NCBI GenBank assembly: GCA_918026815.1
Contig: CAKJVC010000017.1
Span: forward strand, 496,001-560,000
Reading direction: 5' to 3'
Source: Chalara sp. BL73
Lineage: Eukaryota; Ascomycota; Leotiomycetes; Helotiales
Length of the DNA: 64,000 bases
In this document: one piece after another, positions 10,355 through 21,283 of the stretch
How the letters are laid out: each line of letters opens with the position of its first letter
How positions within the stretch are numbered: position 1 is the first letter of the stretch
Program-made: the position numbers and the translations under genes
The notes under the pieces: model-generated
Databases searched by the model: none
What the model saw: the letters and a program-made list of their open reading frames with translations, nothing else
What the model was told of the DNA's origin: nothing

Positions 10355-12292
10355 ATGTCTTCTTCATCAGAGTTGTATTCGAAGGGGAAGATCCCTCGAG
10401 CCAGCAGACCCAAAGTCAAAACAGGCTGTCTAACATGCAAAGTATGCGATCTTCCTTTCGGCAAGCAAATTTCTGTAGTGAAGGCTAGACTTGTGATTTG
10501 TTTCTGCATAACCCGTTTCATAATTTGAATTGATGTTTTTGTTTTGTTGTGAATTCACTGAGCTGACTGAACGGTCACACAGAAAAGGCACGTCAAATGT
10601 GACGAGACCAAACCTGAATGCCTCAAATGCTGCAATTTTGGAAGAAAGTGCGAAGGCTATCCTGCCGACGAAGACAACACTCCACCACCTTCGAGGCCAT
10701 CATCAAGAACCAGAACTCTTATAAGTAAAACACCGCAACGCATTCCATCACCAATTCTGCCGAGTTTTACCTTCACCGATGATCTAGAGTACAATTACTT
10801 TCTTGTTTTTCGCGACCAAACAGCAAAAGAACTATCAGGGGGCTTTGACCCTTCGCTCTGGGATAGTTTAGTGATTCAGGCTTGCGACAATGGATCTATT
10901 AGAGAACTCACAAGCGCGATTGGTGCTCTGAGCTTAGCTGGAGTGCAGAGTACTACCCAAAGCGCACTGCTCTACCCGAACTTGAATGTTGGGGTCTTAC
11001 AAAACGATCAAAATGGGCACTTGCAGTACGCCTTTATGCAGTACGGTAAAGCGCTAAAGGAAATTAGAGAAACTGTTCGAAGTGGCCAAGATACGACCAG
11101 AGTCGCTTTGATTGCTGCTTTACTAATTTTCGTTTTCGAGAGTTTGCATGGTGACACACCTCGTAAGTGAGATTTCCTCAGCATCGCTATTCACAGTTAA
11201 TACGGTGATGAATTTTTCAGTACTAGAAATTCGTGAAATGTTAGTCATATTGCAGGACCGTTTGTAACATAATGCTAACTTGAGTTTCTGATGACAGGAT
11301 CTGTGGCACCAATCCATAGTGCCATAGACCTAATTCTCAAAAAAGTTTCAACAATGCAGAGGTCGTATCGAGGTTCAAGGACAAACCCGAACAGGCCACA
11401 CTCATCTCTACCATTTGAAGAGGATATCCTTTCAGCGTTTCTCCGGCTGGATGGCCCCGCTCTGGTGCTAAAAAGCGGTAAAACAGAGCAGCCACTTATT
11501 CCACTGTCAAGTCATGGCGTCTCTTCACTATCAGCAACCGATGCAGAATCTGGGATCCCGAGCGGCTTTGCGAGCATCTCAGAAGCTCGAATATATCTAG
11601 AAGACATCGAGTGGCGGTGTCATAAGTACCGTGGGTTCGACTCCCGTACCTATGGGCATCTATTTGGGCGGCTTCGGGGTTGGTACTTGGCACATGTTCC
11701 TGGATATTCTGGGCTCCCTACGACACCATTCAAGCAATGGGCTCAAGCCTTTACGCCTCTTTTTGAGTACTCTATGACCGCAGCTGGGTCGGCAAACTTT
11801 GTCTCCGCCTCGATCCTGCGAATACAAGCCTTGTCCTGGGAAGTGTTGGAGCGAAGTTTTAATAAGCATGAAACGTCTGATGCAGATGTAGACAATTTTC
11901 AATGTCTTGAAATGATGCTTTCACTTTCAAGACAATTGATTGACTCCCCGGGGTTTTCTCGAGGCTTTATCTTTGACGAGGGCATCATTCATCCATTAGT
12001 CGTCACATTTCATTTATGTCCTGTTCGAGATTTAAGGGTCCAAATTCATGAGGTCATGAAATCGATAGTGCCAAGGCGAGAGAATGTCTGGGACTCACGA
12101 ACAGTGGCAGCGGCTGCGGAGAGAATCCTGAATGAAGAAATCATTCATGATGGCAACGAGGAGAACTATCGGACTGATCCTGGGTTTGCACAAGAGAGGG
12201 GTTTAGGGGAAAGGGTTTATCACAGAACTTTTAGGCTTCAGGCTGCCTCACTGAATGTTGAGCATACCTTGAAGCAGTTTTTGGGTATATAA
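10355..12292 (+). CDS. Zn(II)2Cys6 transcription factor with fungal-specific regulatory domain
   Basis: Four exons, 10355-10441, 10583-11162, 11221-11259 and 11298-12292, sum to 567 codons (566 aa) with every phase matching. Intron 1 splits the zinc cluster right after its second Cys. The cluster is complete: Cys25, 28, 35, 42, 45 and 52, with an extra Cys46. It is preceded by a basic RASRPKVK linker. The remainder matches the Fungal_trans_2-type regulatory half (FVFESLHGDTP, then FEEDILSAFLRLD, then the long helical C-terminus), which typically mediates activation and effector sensing. Exon 3 (39 nt) and the 38-nt third intron are unusually small but needed to keep the frame; the intron has a TGCTAAC branch site. 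The regulated pathway is unknown; no adjacent enzyme cluster suggests one. Confidence 0.88.
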
Positions 12293-12821
12293 AAGAGTGT
12301 GTAAGGATACTTGCACTTATGTATGTAGAGATCCAGAGTTGGTCATCATGAAGTGCTGGACACAAATAATTTTAGGCCATCAAGGCAAGCGAATATTCAT
12401 GGGCTTGCTATAGAAGTGATAAATTACTCATAGCCCATCCAAACATTTCGACTTTTGTGACTTACTATTACTCATGTTGCACCTGCGGCAGGAATGTAAT
12501 TGAAATTCTGGGGCAGTAGAGCAAAACAGAGCATAAGCTATTAGTTTTGTTTTGTTCCTTCTTTAATAAGTAAGAAATTTCTACGAAGATGGAATAGAAC
12601 AGACTCTAGGCCACCGTTGTTCTATTTCATAAGGCTGCAGCACAATATCGAACTTCTAAAGCCTCGCCTATTCACTATAAACATGAGAATATCAGGGAGA
12701 CCGATCTACAACTTTTATTCCAAGCACAACGTATTGAAACACCAGAACTCATAGCCACTCAGCTGTTCACAAACCTTTAAAGTACCTAAGTGTGCGTTAC
12801 AATCAACCACCCACAGTCGAG
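12293..12821. other. Intergenic, 0.5 kb
   Basis: 3' region of the regulator and 5' region of the next gene. No feature seen. Confidence 0.6.
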
Positions 12822-13477
12822 ATGGCACCTTTCAAGGACCAAGAAGAGCCTATGACTCAAGAGACCTTTGTAAGTCTCAGCTGAACTCAATATTAAGGTG
12901 ATGGTAACATAATTGACAAGCGAAAGATCGACCTGGTCAACCTCCGAGCAGACATCACCATTGAAAAGCTCGACTCCAAGACGACCACTGAGCAGGTTAA
13001 TCGTGGAGGAAAGGATGTTGCGAGAAAGATGATGCAAGATATCGTCGAGCTGTACAACGACAAGCCCGTACGCCTCCGCCTCTCCGTTTCCTCTCATCAT
13101 TCCATCCTCTTCAAGTATCCCTCCCTAACAAAAGATAGAACCAAGCCTCCGAAGCCTTCGACATGGCCCTCCAAGCCTGGTCCATCGCCGGCCACCACGC
13201 GGGCTCCAAGATCGACTCGCAAATCAAGTTCGCCAAGATCCGGCAACTTCCCACCGCCGACCTCGAGCGCAAGAAGGAGCTTGCGGCTGCGTATTTTGGC
13301 GCTGCGGAGGCGCTGACCAAGGGCACTTTGGCGGATTTGGCGGAGGAGATGTATCTCAGTGGGCAGGAGGATGGTGATGGAGGTGGTGCGAAGGTTGTGA
13401 AGGCTGAGGCTAATATTGAGGGTGGTGCTAAAGTTGAAGAGGGAAAGAGAGAGGGAGAGAAGGTTAAGAAGGCTTGA
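12822..13477 (+). CDS. Small conserved-looking protein of unknown function
   Basis: Exons 12822-12869, 12927-13067 and 13139-13477 give 175 aa; exon 2 could instead start at 12921, adding two residues. Donors are GTAAGT and GTACGC; intron 2 ends GATAG, and all junctions are phase 0. The body is helical and charged (residues about 17-115), with an ALTKGTLADLAEEMYLSG segment, then a low-complexity Gly/Glu/Lys tail ending KVKKA. No signal peptide, membrane helix or known motif. Codon use in the last exon is strongly G/C-ending, as in well-expressed genes, which supports that it is real. Function not recognised; the helical middle could be a small repeat fold, but this is a guess. Confidence 0.75.
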
Positions 13478-13839
13478 GGGGATTTGGGATGAGCGAGAGG
13501 ATGGATTAGTGGCGAAGATTTGACATCTGGGAGTGAGGCTTGATGCTTATTTTGGGTCACTACTCAGGGGTCACGTTTTGCTGAGAATCCTCTTGTGAGC
13601 AATACTATTGCCAGCATAATGGGGGTTCGCAATAATGAGCAGAAATCATGGGAGGTACACAAGAACAAGCACATGAGAGTATTACATGGAGGGCCAGGTT
13701 ATGGTTTTCGACTGTTCTAGTGAGCACCAATACAAGCAATTACGGGGATAAAAGCGTCAAGCAGAGTATTAAGTCTTCCAGCTTGGAGATTCGCATTTTT
13801 AAAGAATAATATTTTTTTCAAGGCACAAGCCCCAGGTAT
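13478..13839. other. Intergenic, convergent 3' ends
   Basis: Space between the convergent small gene and ROK1; it should hold both 3' UTRs and terminators. No specific signal identified. Confidence 0.6.
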
Positions 13840-15996
13840 CTAATCATCAAAACCTCCAAAATCAGTCTCTTCGCCGTCCTGATCATCCTCCTCAGCGTCA
13901 GCAAGCTTTGTGCGACGTTTGCTTCCTTGTATCGCGCCTCTTCTTTTATTTTCCAGCTTGCGCTCATAGCCGCTTTTCGTGCTGATTTGCATTTTTGCCT
14001 TGCTAATCTTGGCTTCGTTACCCTCCTTGCCAGCGCCAAGGCCGCCTCTACGTGCCTCAACCCCATATTTTTTTAGCTTCTTCTTGGTTTCTTTGTTCGG
14101 TGTAGGTAGAGCATCCAGTAGCCATCGCTGCATGCTTGCTTCACTGGCTGGCTTACCCGCCTGCTTCTCGCTTGCTGCAATGATGTTCGCAATGTTCTTG
14201 ACGTAAGGAATGTCCTCCTGAGTGTAGAACGTCACTGCGACACCGCCACTTCGCCCTGCTCGACCCGTTCGGCCCACTCTGTGGATGTATGCGGCTCCCG
14301 AATTAGGAACATCATAGTTTACCACACCATTGACACCTCGGAAGTCAACACCACGAGACAGGATATCCGTGGTGATGAGGACCCAGATTTCGCCCTTACG
14401 GAATCGTGCCATTATCGAAGAGCGGGTGGAGTCTGATAGATCTGAGTGTAGGACTGCAAGACGGGTAGACCCACCAGCTTCGGCAGGAATATCGTAGAGA
14501 AGTTCGGAATGAAGCGCCACGGCACGAGGGATGGTCTGCGTAAAGACGAGGAATGGGGGGCGCAGGGACTCGCCTGCTTCTGAAGAGGAAGATGTTGGGT
14601 GAAGGAGCTGGCGTAGGGCAATTAACTTGCCGGGTTCGGTAGCGGCATAAGTGAGACGGTGGGTAATGTTGGGAATTGCAGAGTCCTTCAATCCCACCAC
14701 AAGTCGGACAATGCTAGATGGGCCACCTAGTCCAAGTTTCTCTCGCCGTGATGTGATGGTAGAGGCTGCTAATGTCTCAATGTTGGACCCCATTGTTGCT
14801 GACCATAAAGTTACCCGTAGCTCGGGATTTGAACATGACTCCCAGATGCCGATAGTTTGGTCTCTGAATAAGGGATCTAGCAGAACATCTGCTTCGTCAA
14901 GAACTAATGTTCGTACCGTTGGCAGTGATAGCTTGGATAGTGCACTCAGCAATAAACCTGGGGTGGTAATCAGAATGTCCGCCTTCGCCAAAGGCTGCTG
15001 TGATGCTTTCTCTGGCTCTTCATGTTCATCATCCTCTTCGATGGCACTCTCATCATTCGATTCATCTTCAGCGGCCTCCGCGCTGCTTCTTGGAACAACC
15101 TGCATCCCCTTCTTCATTCCTACAGCCTTGATACCAGTCCCCAGACTAAGCTTCTTTGCTTCATTCACAATTTGACTCGCAAGTTCTTTTGTTGGTGCTA
15201 CAACAATAGCTTCTAGTTCATGTGCCCCCTTTTCATTGCGTGTTCTATGTCGTTGTATGATGGAATTTACTATAGGTATTAAAAATGCTAGTGTCTTTCC
15301 ACTTCCAGTTGGGGCGACGGTCAGTAAATCGATATTACCATGGGAAATCTCGAAATCCTTCGCAGATTCCGCTAGAGCTGTTTTCGATTCTAGAAGCAGA
15401 GGCAGACTTCCCATCTGTACCTCCGTAGGTAGCTTATATCCCTGCGTCGCTAAGTTCTCTCCTAACCTCTTCGATATACCATATATAGCTCTCAATTCAT
15501 GGAAACCAATCAGAGGCTGGGGGTATATCTCCTTAGCTTTCGCGGGCTCTGATTTGTTCTTCTTCTGTTTTTTCGACTTCTTGATCTTCTTCTCCAGTAA
15601 TGTTCCAGAAGGTAGAAGAGTGACTTTCAGTCTATGTGATCGAAGTATTTGCTTGCATTCGCCTTCTGATAGTAACTTGGGCGGAACAGAATTGGGTTCG
15701 ACCGACTGCTGGGTCAATGCGCTTGCCTTTGCACTGCTCTGTTTGGATTTTGCTTGCGCAGTCTGAGATGCGAAGAAATTATATCCCTCCACCTCAGGCT
15801 CTTGATAGCCATCTTCTTTTACAAGTTCCGTATCGCGCTTCCTCTTCTTGCCTCTGAGTTCTGGAATTGGGTCGTGGTAGAGTTGAGGGTTCTCGGATTG
15901 ACCAGCAGACGGCAATTGGCTCTGCCTTAGTCCATTAGTAGTGCCCACCTTCTTATTTGGCTTTGTCGACCTCGAAAGAAGCTTTAGGATATCCAT
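13840..15996 (-). CDS. ROK1: DEAD-box ATP-dependent RNA helicase ROK1
   Basis: Intronless, 718 aa. The start MDILKLLSRSTKPN is typical of fungal ROK1. Helicase motifs are in order: Q-motif region about 190-196, motif I APTGSGKT 228-235, Ia PTKELA about 268, TTPG 344-347, DEAD 367-370, SAT 399-401, and HRVGRTGRAG near 580. The N-terminus and C-terminus are Lys-rich, with an acidic insert (about 311-330) between motifs Ia and Ib. Rok1 acts in the nucleolus on early pre-18S rRNA processing and 40S assembly. In yeast it releases snR30 from pre-ribosomes. Length is slightly above the yeast protein because of the inserts. Very secure. Confidence 0.97.
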   Translation of the reverse strand: MDILKLLSRSTKPNKKVGTTNGLRQSQLPSAGQSENPQLYHDPIPELRGKKRKRDTELVKEDGYQEPEVEGYNFFASQTAQAKSKQSSAKASALTQQSVEPNSVPPKLLSEGECKQILRSHRLKVTLLPSGTLLEKKIKKSKKQKKNKSEPAKAKEIYPQPLIGFHELRAIYGISKRLGENLATQGYKLPTEVQMGSLPLLLESKTALAESAKDFEISHGNIDLLTVAPTGSGKTLAFLIPIVNSIIQRHRTRNEKGAHELEAIVVAPTKELASQIVNEAKKLSLGTGIKAVGMKKGMQVVPRSSAEAAEDESNDESAIEEDDEHEEPEKASQQPLAKADILITTPGLLLSALSKLSLPTVRTLVLDEADVLLDPLFRDQTIGIWESCSNPELRVTLWSATMGSNIETLAASTITSRREKLGLGGPSSIVRLVVGLKDSAIPNITHRLTYAATEPGKLIALRQLLHPTSSSSEAGESLRPPFLVFTQTIPRAVALHSELLYDIPAEAGGSTRLAVLHSDLSDSTRSSIMARFRKGEIWVLITTDILSRGVDFRGVNGVVNYDVPNSGAAYIHRVGRTGRAGRSGGVAVTFYTQEDIPYVKNIANIIAASEKQAGKPASEASMQRWLLDALPTPNKETKKKLKKYGVEARRGGLGAGKEGNEAKISKAKMQISTKSGYERKLENKRRGAIQGSKRRTKLADAEEDDQDGEETDFGGFDD

Positions 15997-16563
15997 GGTA
16001 GGAGCTGTAGATCAAAATGCAACTAGGCTACGACATAGCAAAAAAAGCTGGCGAGTTCTGAAAAGTTCTGCCGCTTCACCGCTTTCTACCCACTTGAGAG
16101 GGTTTAGTCTCCCGGGTAGCACAATTGTGGTTCAAACTTCCCCACAACGATATCTTTAATAGTCACGTGGAAGAGACACCCATTGAATCAATGGAAAGAA
16201 GTTGCGCAAGGTGCCAAGCAATCAACGTCATTTTTACGATTGGCTGCTGGGGTTGCAATACGACCTACCAGAACGGGGTAACCAGGTCGTGATCTCTACC
16301 GCACATCCAATCCTGTCGGTACTTGGGGCGATCAAGACTTTGTTTGGCCACCCAAGCTGTTTCAAGTTTCCCCAGAAACATTGCCAAAGAGGAAGTTCCC
16401 AAGAAATGCAACCCATATATTGCGAATCCATGGGATCTGCTATAACCTCATATATCTTCTCCTCATTGCGCTCTTCACCTTTCATGCCTCCTCCATTCAT
16501 CCAAGCGGTACAGGTACACAATCTTCAGGCACACTATCTACCAGAGTGAAATTACCATCAATT
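15997..16563. other. Upstream region of ROK1 and of the GPI-type protein gene
   Basis: Divergent spacer. A plus-strand frame continuous with the next gene is open from about 16282 and includes a hydrophobic NLIYLLLIALF stretch, but it has no in-frame ATG. Part of this spacer may therefore be 5' exon sequence of that gene. Confidence 0.5.
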
Positions 16564-17063
16564 ATGGCTGACTTTGCTGCTCAAACCACTTTTCCTCCCA
16601 CAACAGTCACCAATGACTTGATTGCTCCCCAGACAACCGAGCCTACCACAGTTACCAATGATTTTGCACCGCAAACTACCTTTCCTACCCTCACCGACTC
16701 AATCATTACCAGCATTGACATTCACTCGGACCGTCCGTCGACTCTTGTTACATCGGACGGAGGCTTCAGTATTGAGACTCAAACATCCTTGAGTACCACA
16801 AGCACTGTTCCAGCTGGTGGGCCCATTAGCAATTCAACATGTATGGTTATGGCCTGCAACTTCCGTCCCGCATATAGTAAATAGTTCCTTGCCTCTCTCA
16901 CCGCTGACAATGTCTCATAGCTACTGGGACGATCGCTTCTACCACGCCCACACCTAGCCCGTCGACTCCTGCCGGCGGGGATGCAAGTCAAATCGGAGCA
17001 TCTTTTGGACTTATGGGCCTCATGATGTTGGCTTGGATGGGTTTCTTCTCGTTCACTCACTGA
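16564..17063 (+). CDS. Thr/Ser-rich GPI-anchored-type surface protein; start uncertain
   Basis: Exons 16564-16840 and 16921-17063 (80-nt intron, GTATGG...CATAG) give 139 aa from the first in-frame ATG. The body is Thr/Ser/Pro-rich with repeated TTVTND and APQTT units, typical of O-glycosylated fungal wall proteins. The C-terminus has a small-residue GGDAS site followed by a hydrophobic tail (FGLMGLMMLAWMGFF), which matches a GPI-attachment signal. A secretion signal is expected but absent from this model. A hydrophobic segment lies in frame 5' of the ATG without a start codon, so an upstream exon is likely missing. Probably a small cell-wall or plasma-membrane glycoprotein; exact role unknown. 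Confidence 0.62.
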
Positions 17064-17584
17064 TGAAGCTTCTCTTGCTTGTGGTTTGGCGGAGGTTATA
17101 CATCTGCATAATGCAATGAATGGTCTGGGTTAACATGCCTTGCCTAAGCTGATTTATTTAGAGTTTGATGGGTCGCATGGGGAAAGGAGAGAGACATATA
17201 GTCTATCCTAATTAGTTTAAATCATTCCACACAAGCTTACGGCTATACAATATATACGCGTGAGTTCAGTCAACCAAGTATCACTTCTGGATTTTCCCTT
17301 TTGGATTCTCGCTTCACGTGCTTTTCTCCCTTTGTTTTGAAGCTACATGATTGGTGCGGATAATTCTGGATAAATAGAGTCTTGGAGCTTGAAGCTATAG
17401 TGGGCATGAGCGGGGTTATTGAAAGCTTTGTACACCCATGGCAAAAAAACAAAAAGGCAAGATGACCTCTCTCACGAGTAGTTTTGGGATAACCTTGTGG
17501 AAAACGACCTGGAAGTCACATACAATATTTCGGGACGCCAGCCAACTTTGTACTTAATTGAGAATCCTTGAATTCCAGAGCAGG
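17064..17584. other. Intergenic, 0.5 kb
   Basis: 3' end of the GPI-type gene and promoter of the dehydrogenase. The last ~60 bp before the proposed start of the dehydrogenase contain no obvious element. Confidence 0.5.
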
Positions 17585-18718
17585 ATGGGAGACAGCGTTG
17601 GTACCCCACCACATCTCATCCTCCCCCTCCTCCCCAAGGAAAAAAAAGTCTGACAGAATACATAGAATCTCTCCTTCGTTCTTTCAAAACCATTCGATGT
17701 GAAATTCGAGCAGAGGCCCAAGCCAAAAATCGAATCGCCACACGATGTCATCGTCGCCATAAATTATACAGGAATTTGTGGCAGCGATGTGCACTATTGG
17801 GTAGAAGGGCGAATTGGGCCATTCGTTGTGGAAAATCCTATGGTTCTTGGCCATGAATCTGCAGGTACAATCTATGAGGTTGGACCCGCAGTTAAGACGC
17901 TACAAGTTGGAGACCGTGTTGCCCTCGAGCCCGGATATCCTTGCAGACGCTGCTCAGCATGCCTCTCAGGACATTACAACTTATGCCCAGACATGCATTT
18001 CGCTGCTACACCTCCATACGATGGGACTCTGGCAGGTTTCTACTCAAATCCGGAGGATTTCTGCTACAAATTACCGGACCATGTGTCGTTGCAGGAGGGT
18101 GCCCTGATTGAGCCCTTGGCTGTTGGTGTACATATAACGAAACAAGCTGAGATCAAGCCTGGACAAAGTGTGATAGTCATGGGAGCTGGTCCAGTCGGTC
18201 TTCTGTGCTGCGCAGTCGCGAAAGCCTATGGTGCGTCAAAGATCATATCAGTCGATATCCAACCTTCCAGACTCGAGTTCGCCAAGTCATATGCTGCGAC
18301 GCATACCTGGACCCCGGCTCGAGTTTCTGGGGAGGAAAATGCTGCCAATCTGATCAAGGAATTTAAGCTTGGAGAAGGAGCAGATGTGGTTATTGACGCC
18401 TCTGGTGCCGAACCTTCGATTCAGACTAGTATACATGCAGTGCGCAGAGGGGGAGTGTATGTGCAAGGAGGCATGGGTAAGCCAGATATCAACTTTCCCA
18501 TCATGGCGCTATGTACAAAGGAGATCACAGTGAAAGGGAGCTTTAGATATGGTAGCGGAGATTATAAATTGGCTGTCGAGCTGGTGGCTTCTGGTAAGGT
18601 TGATGTCAAGAAGTTGATTACTAGCACCGTCAAGTTTGAGGAAGCGGAGGAAGCATTCAAAAGCGTCAAGGAGGGCAAGGGAATCAAGGTCTTGATTGCA
18701 GGTCCAAACGAGAAATGA
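17585..18718 (+). CDS. Zinc-dependent polyol dehydrogenase (xylitol/sorbitol dehydrogenase)
   Basis: The main exon 17666-18718 begins after a CATAG acceptor with NLSFVLSKPFDVKFEQRPKP, the normal N-terminal region of fungal xylitol dehydrogenases. The start is supplied by a proposed 12-nt first exon, 17585-17596, which is in phase but has a weak GTTGGT donor. Total 354 aa, the family's usual size. Medium-chain dehydrogenase features: catalytic zinc ligands Cys in GICGSDVHYW and His-Glu in LGHES; four structural-zinc Cys in CRRCSACLSGHYNLC; NAD-binding loop GAGPVG; and the Asp of SVDIQP favouring NAD+ over NADP+. It oxidises xylitol to D-xylulose (or sorbitol to fructose) in the cytosol during pentose use. 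It stands alone, without other pentose genes nearby. Confidence 0.9.
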
Positions 18719-19017
18719 GCTCAGACACAATGGCTCCACTAGAGTGTATTCAGCGATTGATCAGACACGCATCAAAAAGTCAGATGTGACACTCATGGTG
18801 TAAAAAGGAGGATGTAGCACAATCCTTGAGAGACAGGAATGGAGGCCCGAAAATCAACTCCAAAATTACACAGATAATTCGTATGCTGTATTTCACTCGC
18901 TCTTGATCCAAGTCTCAAAAAGTTAACACGATCTCGCTGTCAAGTGGCAGCTGAGTTTCCTTTCTTCTACACCTTTACGTGCATTAGCAAGCGTGTACAG
19001 CTCTTCGTCCCTGTTCC

Positions 19018-19296
19018 TCATTTAGTTGCCCCATTTCCCTGACTTTCCTCATGATCTGGGGTAACCTGGTTCGCCCATCGCAAAGCTCTTGAACGCAGAT
19101 CGACACCCTCCCATTCTCCTTTCGGATATACATCATATTTTCCCTCTCTCCTCACCCGTTTGGCATCACTCATTGACTTCTGGACTATTTCCAAGACCGC
19201 ATCATTGGCCACTTCAAATTGCCACGTGCAAGCCAGTGCAATTATCTCATGGAGATCAGTCTCAGATTCTGTTCGAGTGTTGAACTCAATCGTCAT
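19018..19296 (-). CDS. Small ORF of unknown function
   Basis: A 92-aa frame rich in charged residues, with a helical start (ESETDLHEIIALACTW) and a basic middle (KSMSDAKRVRREGKYD). No signal peptide, membrane helix or family is recognised. Composition is protein-like rather than shadow-like, and nothing lies opposite it, but there is no independent support. Convergent with the polyol dehydrogenase. Confidence 0.35.
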   Translation of the reverse strand: MTIEFNTRTESETDLHEIIALACTWQFEVANDAVLEIVQKSMSDAKRVRREGKYDVYPKGEWEGVDLRSRALRWANQVTPDHEESQGNGATK

Positions 19297-21283
19297 CTAC
19301 GACGCAGCAATCATCACGTGACTCATAGTATTATGAGGCACCTTCATAGAAACTGGTGATATCTCAATAGGAATAGTGTTCTAATTACTTCTTCTAGAAC
19401 AGCAAAATTCGCCAAATTCCATGACGCTTCTTCCCTTCCAAAATGCCGCCAAGCTTTGAAGCGATTGTAAAGAGAGTAGCCAGGCTCTTCGTACTAATAT
19501 AAATGGAGAGCCTTCAATGCTAGGCTGGCATATATGTCTCTAAGGAATTCTCTCAGATAAAAGCCTCGCTACAAGCATGACATCCAAGTTTTTCCGAAGA
19601 GATGCAGGTCCTTGGGTTGTTTATGAACACCATGTCTCCAACCAATGAGCCTCTACCGAGCCTGATAGTGCTTCTTATGATATATAGGGTATGGAAAACA
19701 TGGCCGGATTACGGAATGCACTTGGGTATGATTCGTCGATGGTGTTCGAAAGGCTCTCGCCTCGTGATAAAAGAATCGATATGTGTTTCCGCTTTTGCAG
19801 CGATTCCGGCTTCCGGGATATCTCGTTCAATAATGGCATTGCTATTATATGAGTATGAATCTTGAACTTGGGATTTGAATTGCTCTCCAAATACTTGTGC
19901 AGTTCCTGAAATTGTATTTAAGCATCGCGGGAACTCCTTCAAGTTTATATATGGATGGCGCAGAGAACAGGCAAAACAATGAGTTTCGTGGCCTCTTGTG
20001 TTTTCTCAATAAAGACCATGCACTACATTAGACACCTATCTGAAAATGCCTTCACGAAAGCCGCAGTTCCGTGATGCAGATATGCTCATTGTAAATTTAC
20101 CCACCTTATTAGAGAAGCCCTAAAGCCTTTCAGCAACAAAAACTCATAAGTTCCAATTGTTTCGTTCATCAGATGTGAAAGATTCTTTGCGCATGATCTT
20201 CAGTGGTGCTTAGCTATTCCATTTTTCTTTTTTTGCTTTTAGTTTAAGTGCAGAACTAGCAATAGAGAGTGGCGTGCTGCGTATCCCACAAGAATTCCCC
20301 TACAGATAATGGATTCTGGATTCTCAAAACGCTTATACATCCAACAATGTTCCCAGGAATGAGAGCTTCATTGAAAAAAAAAAAATATGGAAGATAAAAT
20401 GCAAGACGCAGAGAAAGAAAAACCTTTTACCTTAAGCAAAGGAAAATCGTGTTGAAGATTATGGACTGCAAGAAAGGGGCAACAAAGAGTTTCATCAAAA
20501 GGGGTGGTGAGCGCAGAGCGACTTCAGAATTTAGAGTGAGACATTGGAATAAGGTGAAAGTATTCATTGGTGATATTCAAAAGCCGTGAAGTTAACCATA
20601 GATCTGTGTATCGAGCCGGGCATGTTCAACGGCTTAGTTTAAAAAGGAGCCAGAAGCTAAATCGTCGGCTAGTGGTCGGGAGCTAATAATATATTTTGCA
20701 CCGGATCATAGGCTTAGTAAGGAATTAAAACACTTCGACTTTACAACATTCCTTGTGAAGAGTCCCAGTTGAAGGAAAGTACTTAGACGACTCAGGGCGA
20801 TATCTAGGACAGTTGTTTGATCGTGCGCGAGACCTCAGCGTGCAACAGCCTATTTTTTTTATGTACTCACGACTATATGTAACCCTAGAAGTAGCCGTAT
20901 AGTTCTGTAGTCCTTCTGATATCTATCATTTTATCTTTCCGGACGGCTGTTGCCATATTTGGTACTACGATATGTGCTGTTATGTCATACAGGCAAGAAT
21001 CACAGGCGCTCTGATTCTGACTTAGCTTCGTGGAATCATCTTAAAGCGTGTCATCTCGAGACAATCAACATTATCGTTCAATAGTCCAAGTGACAGATTT
21101 TAAAAATATAAGAAATGACCTACGAGTACTCTATACTGCCGGTGGCATCTTAGTACTATGTAGACATGAATAACAACTCTTTCTCTGAAGATCCAGCCTT
21201 AATTTCGTTATCTTGCAGACTGGCCATCAGGAACCCTCCCCCCCAATGCGGTAGCGGTTTCTCTCTTCATAAAGCACTCCCCT
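19297..21283. other. Gene-poor AT-rich stretch, 2 kb
   Basis: No supported gene. The open frames are short, unrelated to each other and without domains. There is an A12 run near 20376. Confidence 0.6.

Noticed and set aside
11620..11650. tRNA B-box-like sequence (GGGTTCGACTCCC) that could form a T-arm
   Set aside because: It lies inside the reading frame of the Zn2Cys6 gene, with no matching acceptor stem or A-box at the right distance.
14815..14845. GGATTTGAAC-type motif resembling a minus-strand tRNA B-box
   Set aside because: Inside ROK1 coding sequence; no cloverleaf could be drawn.
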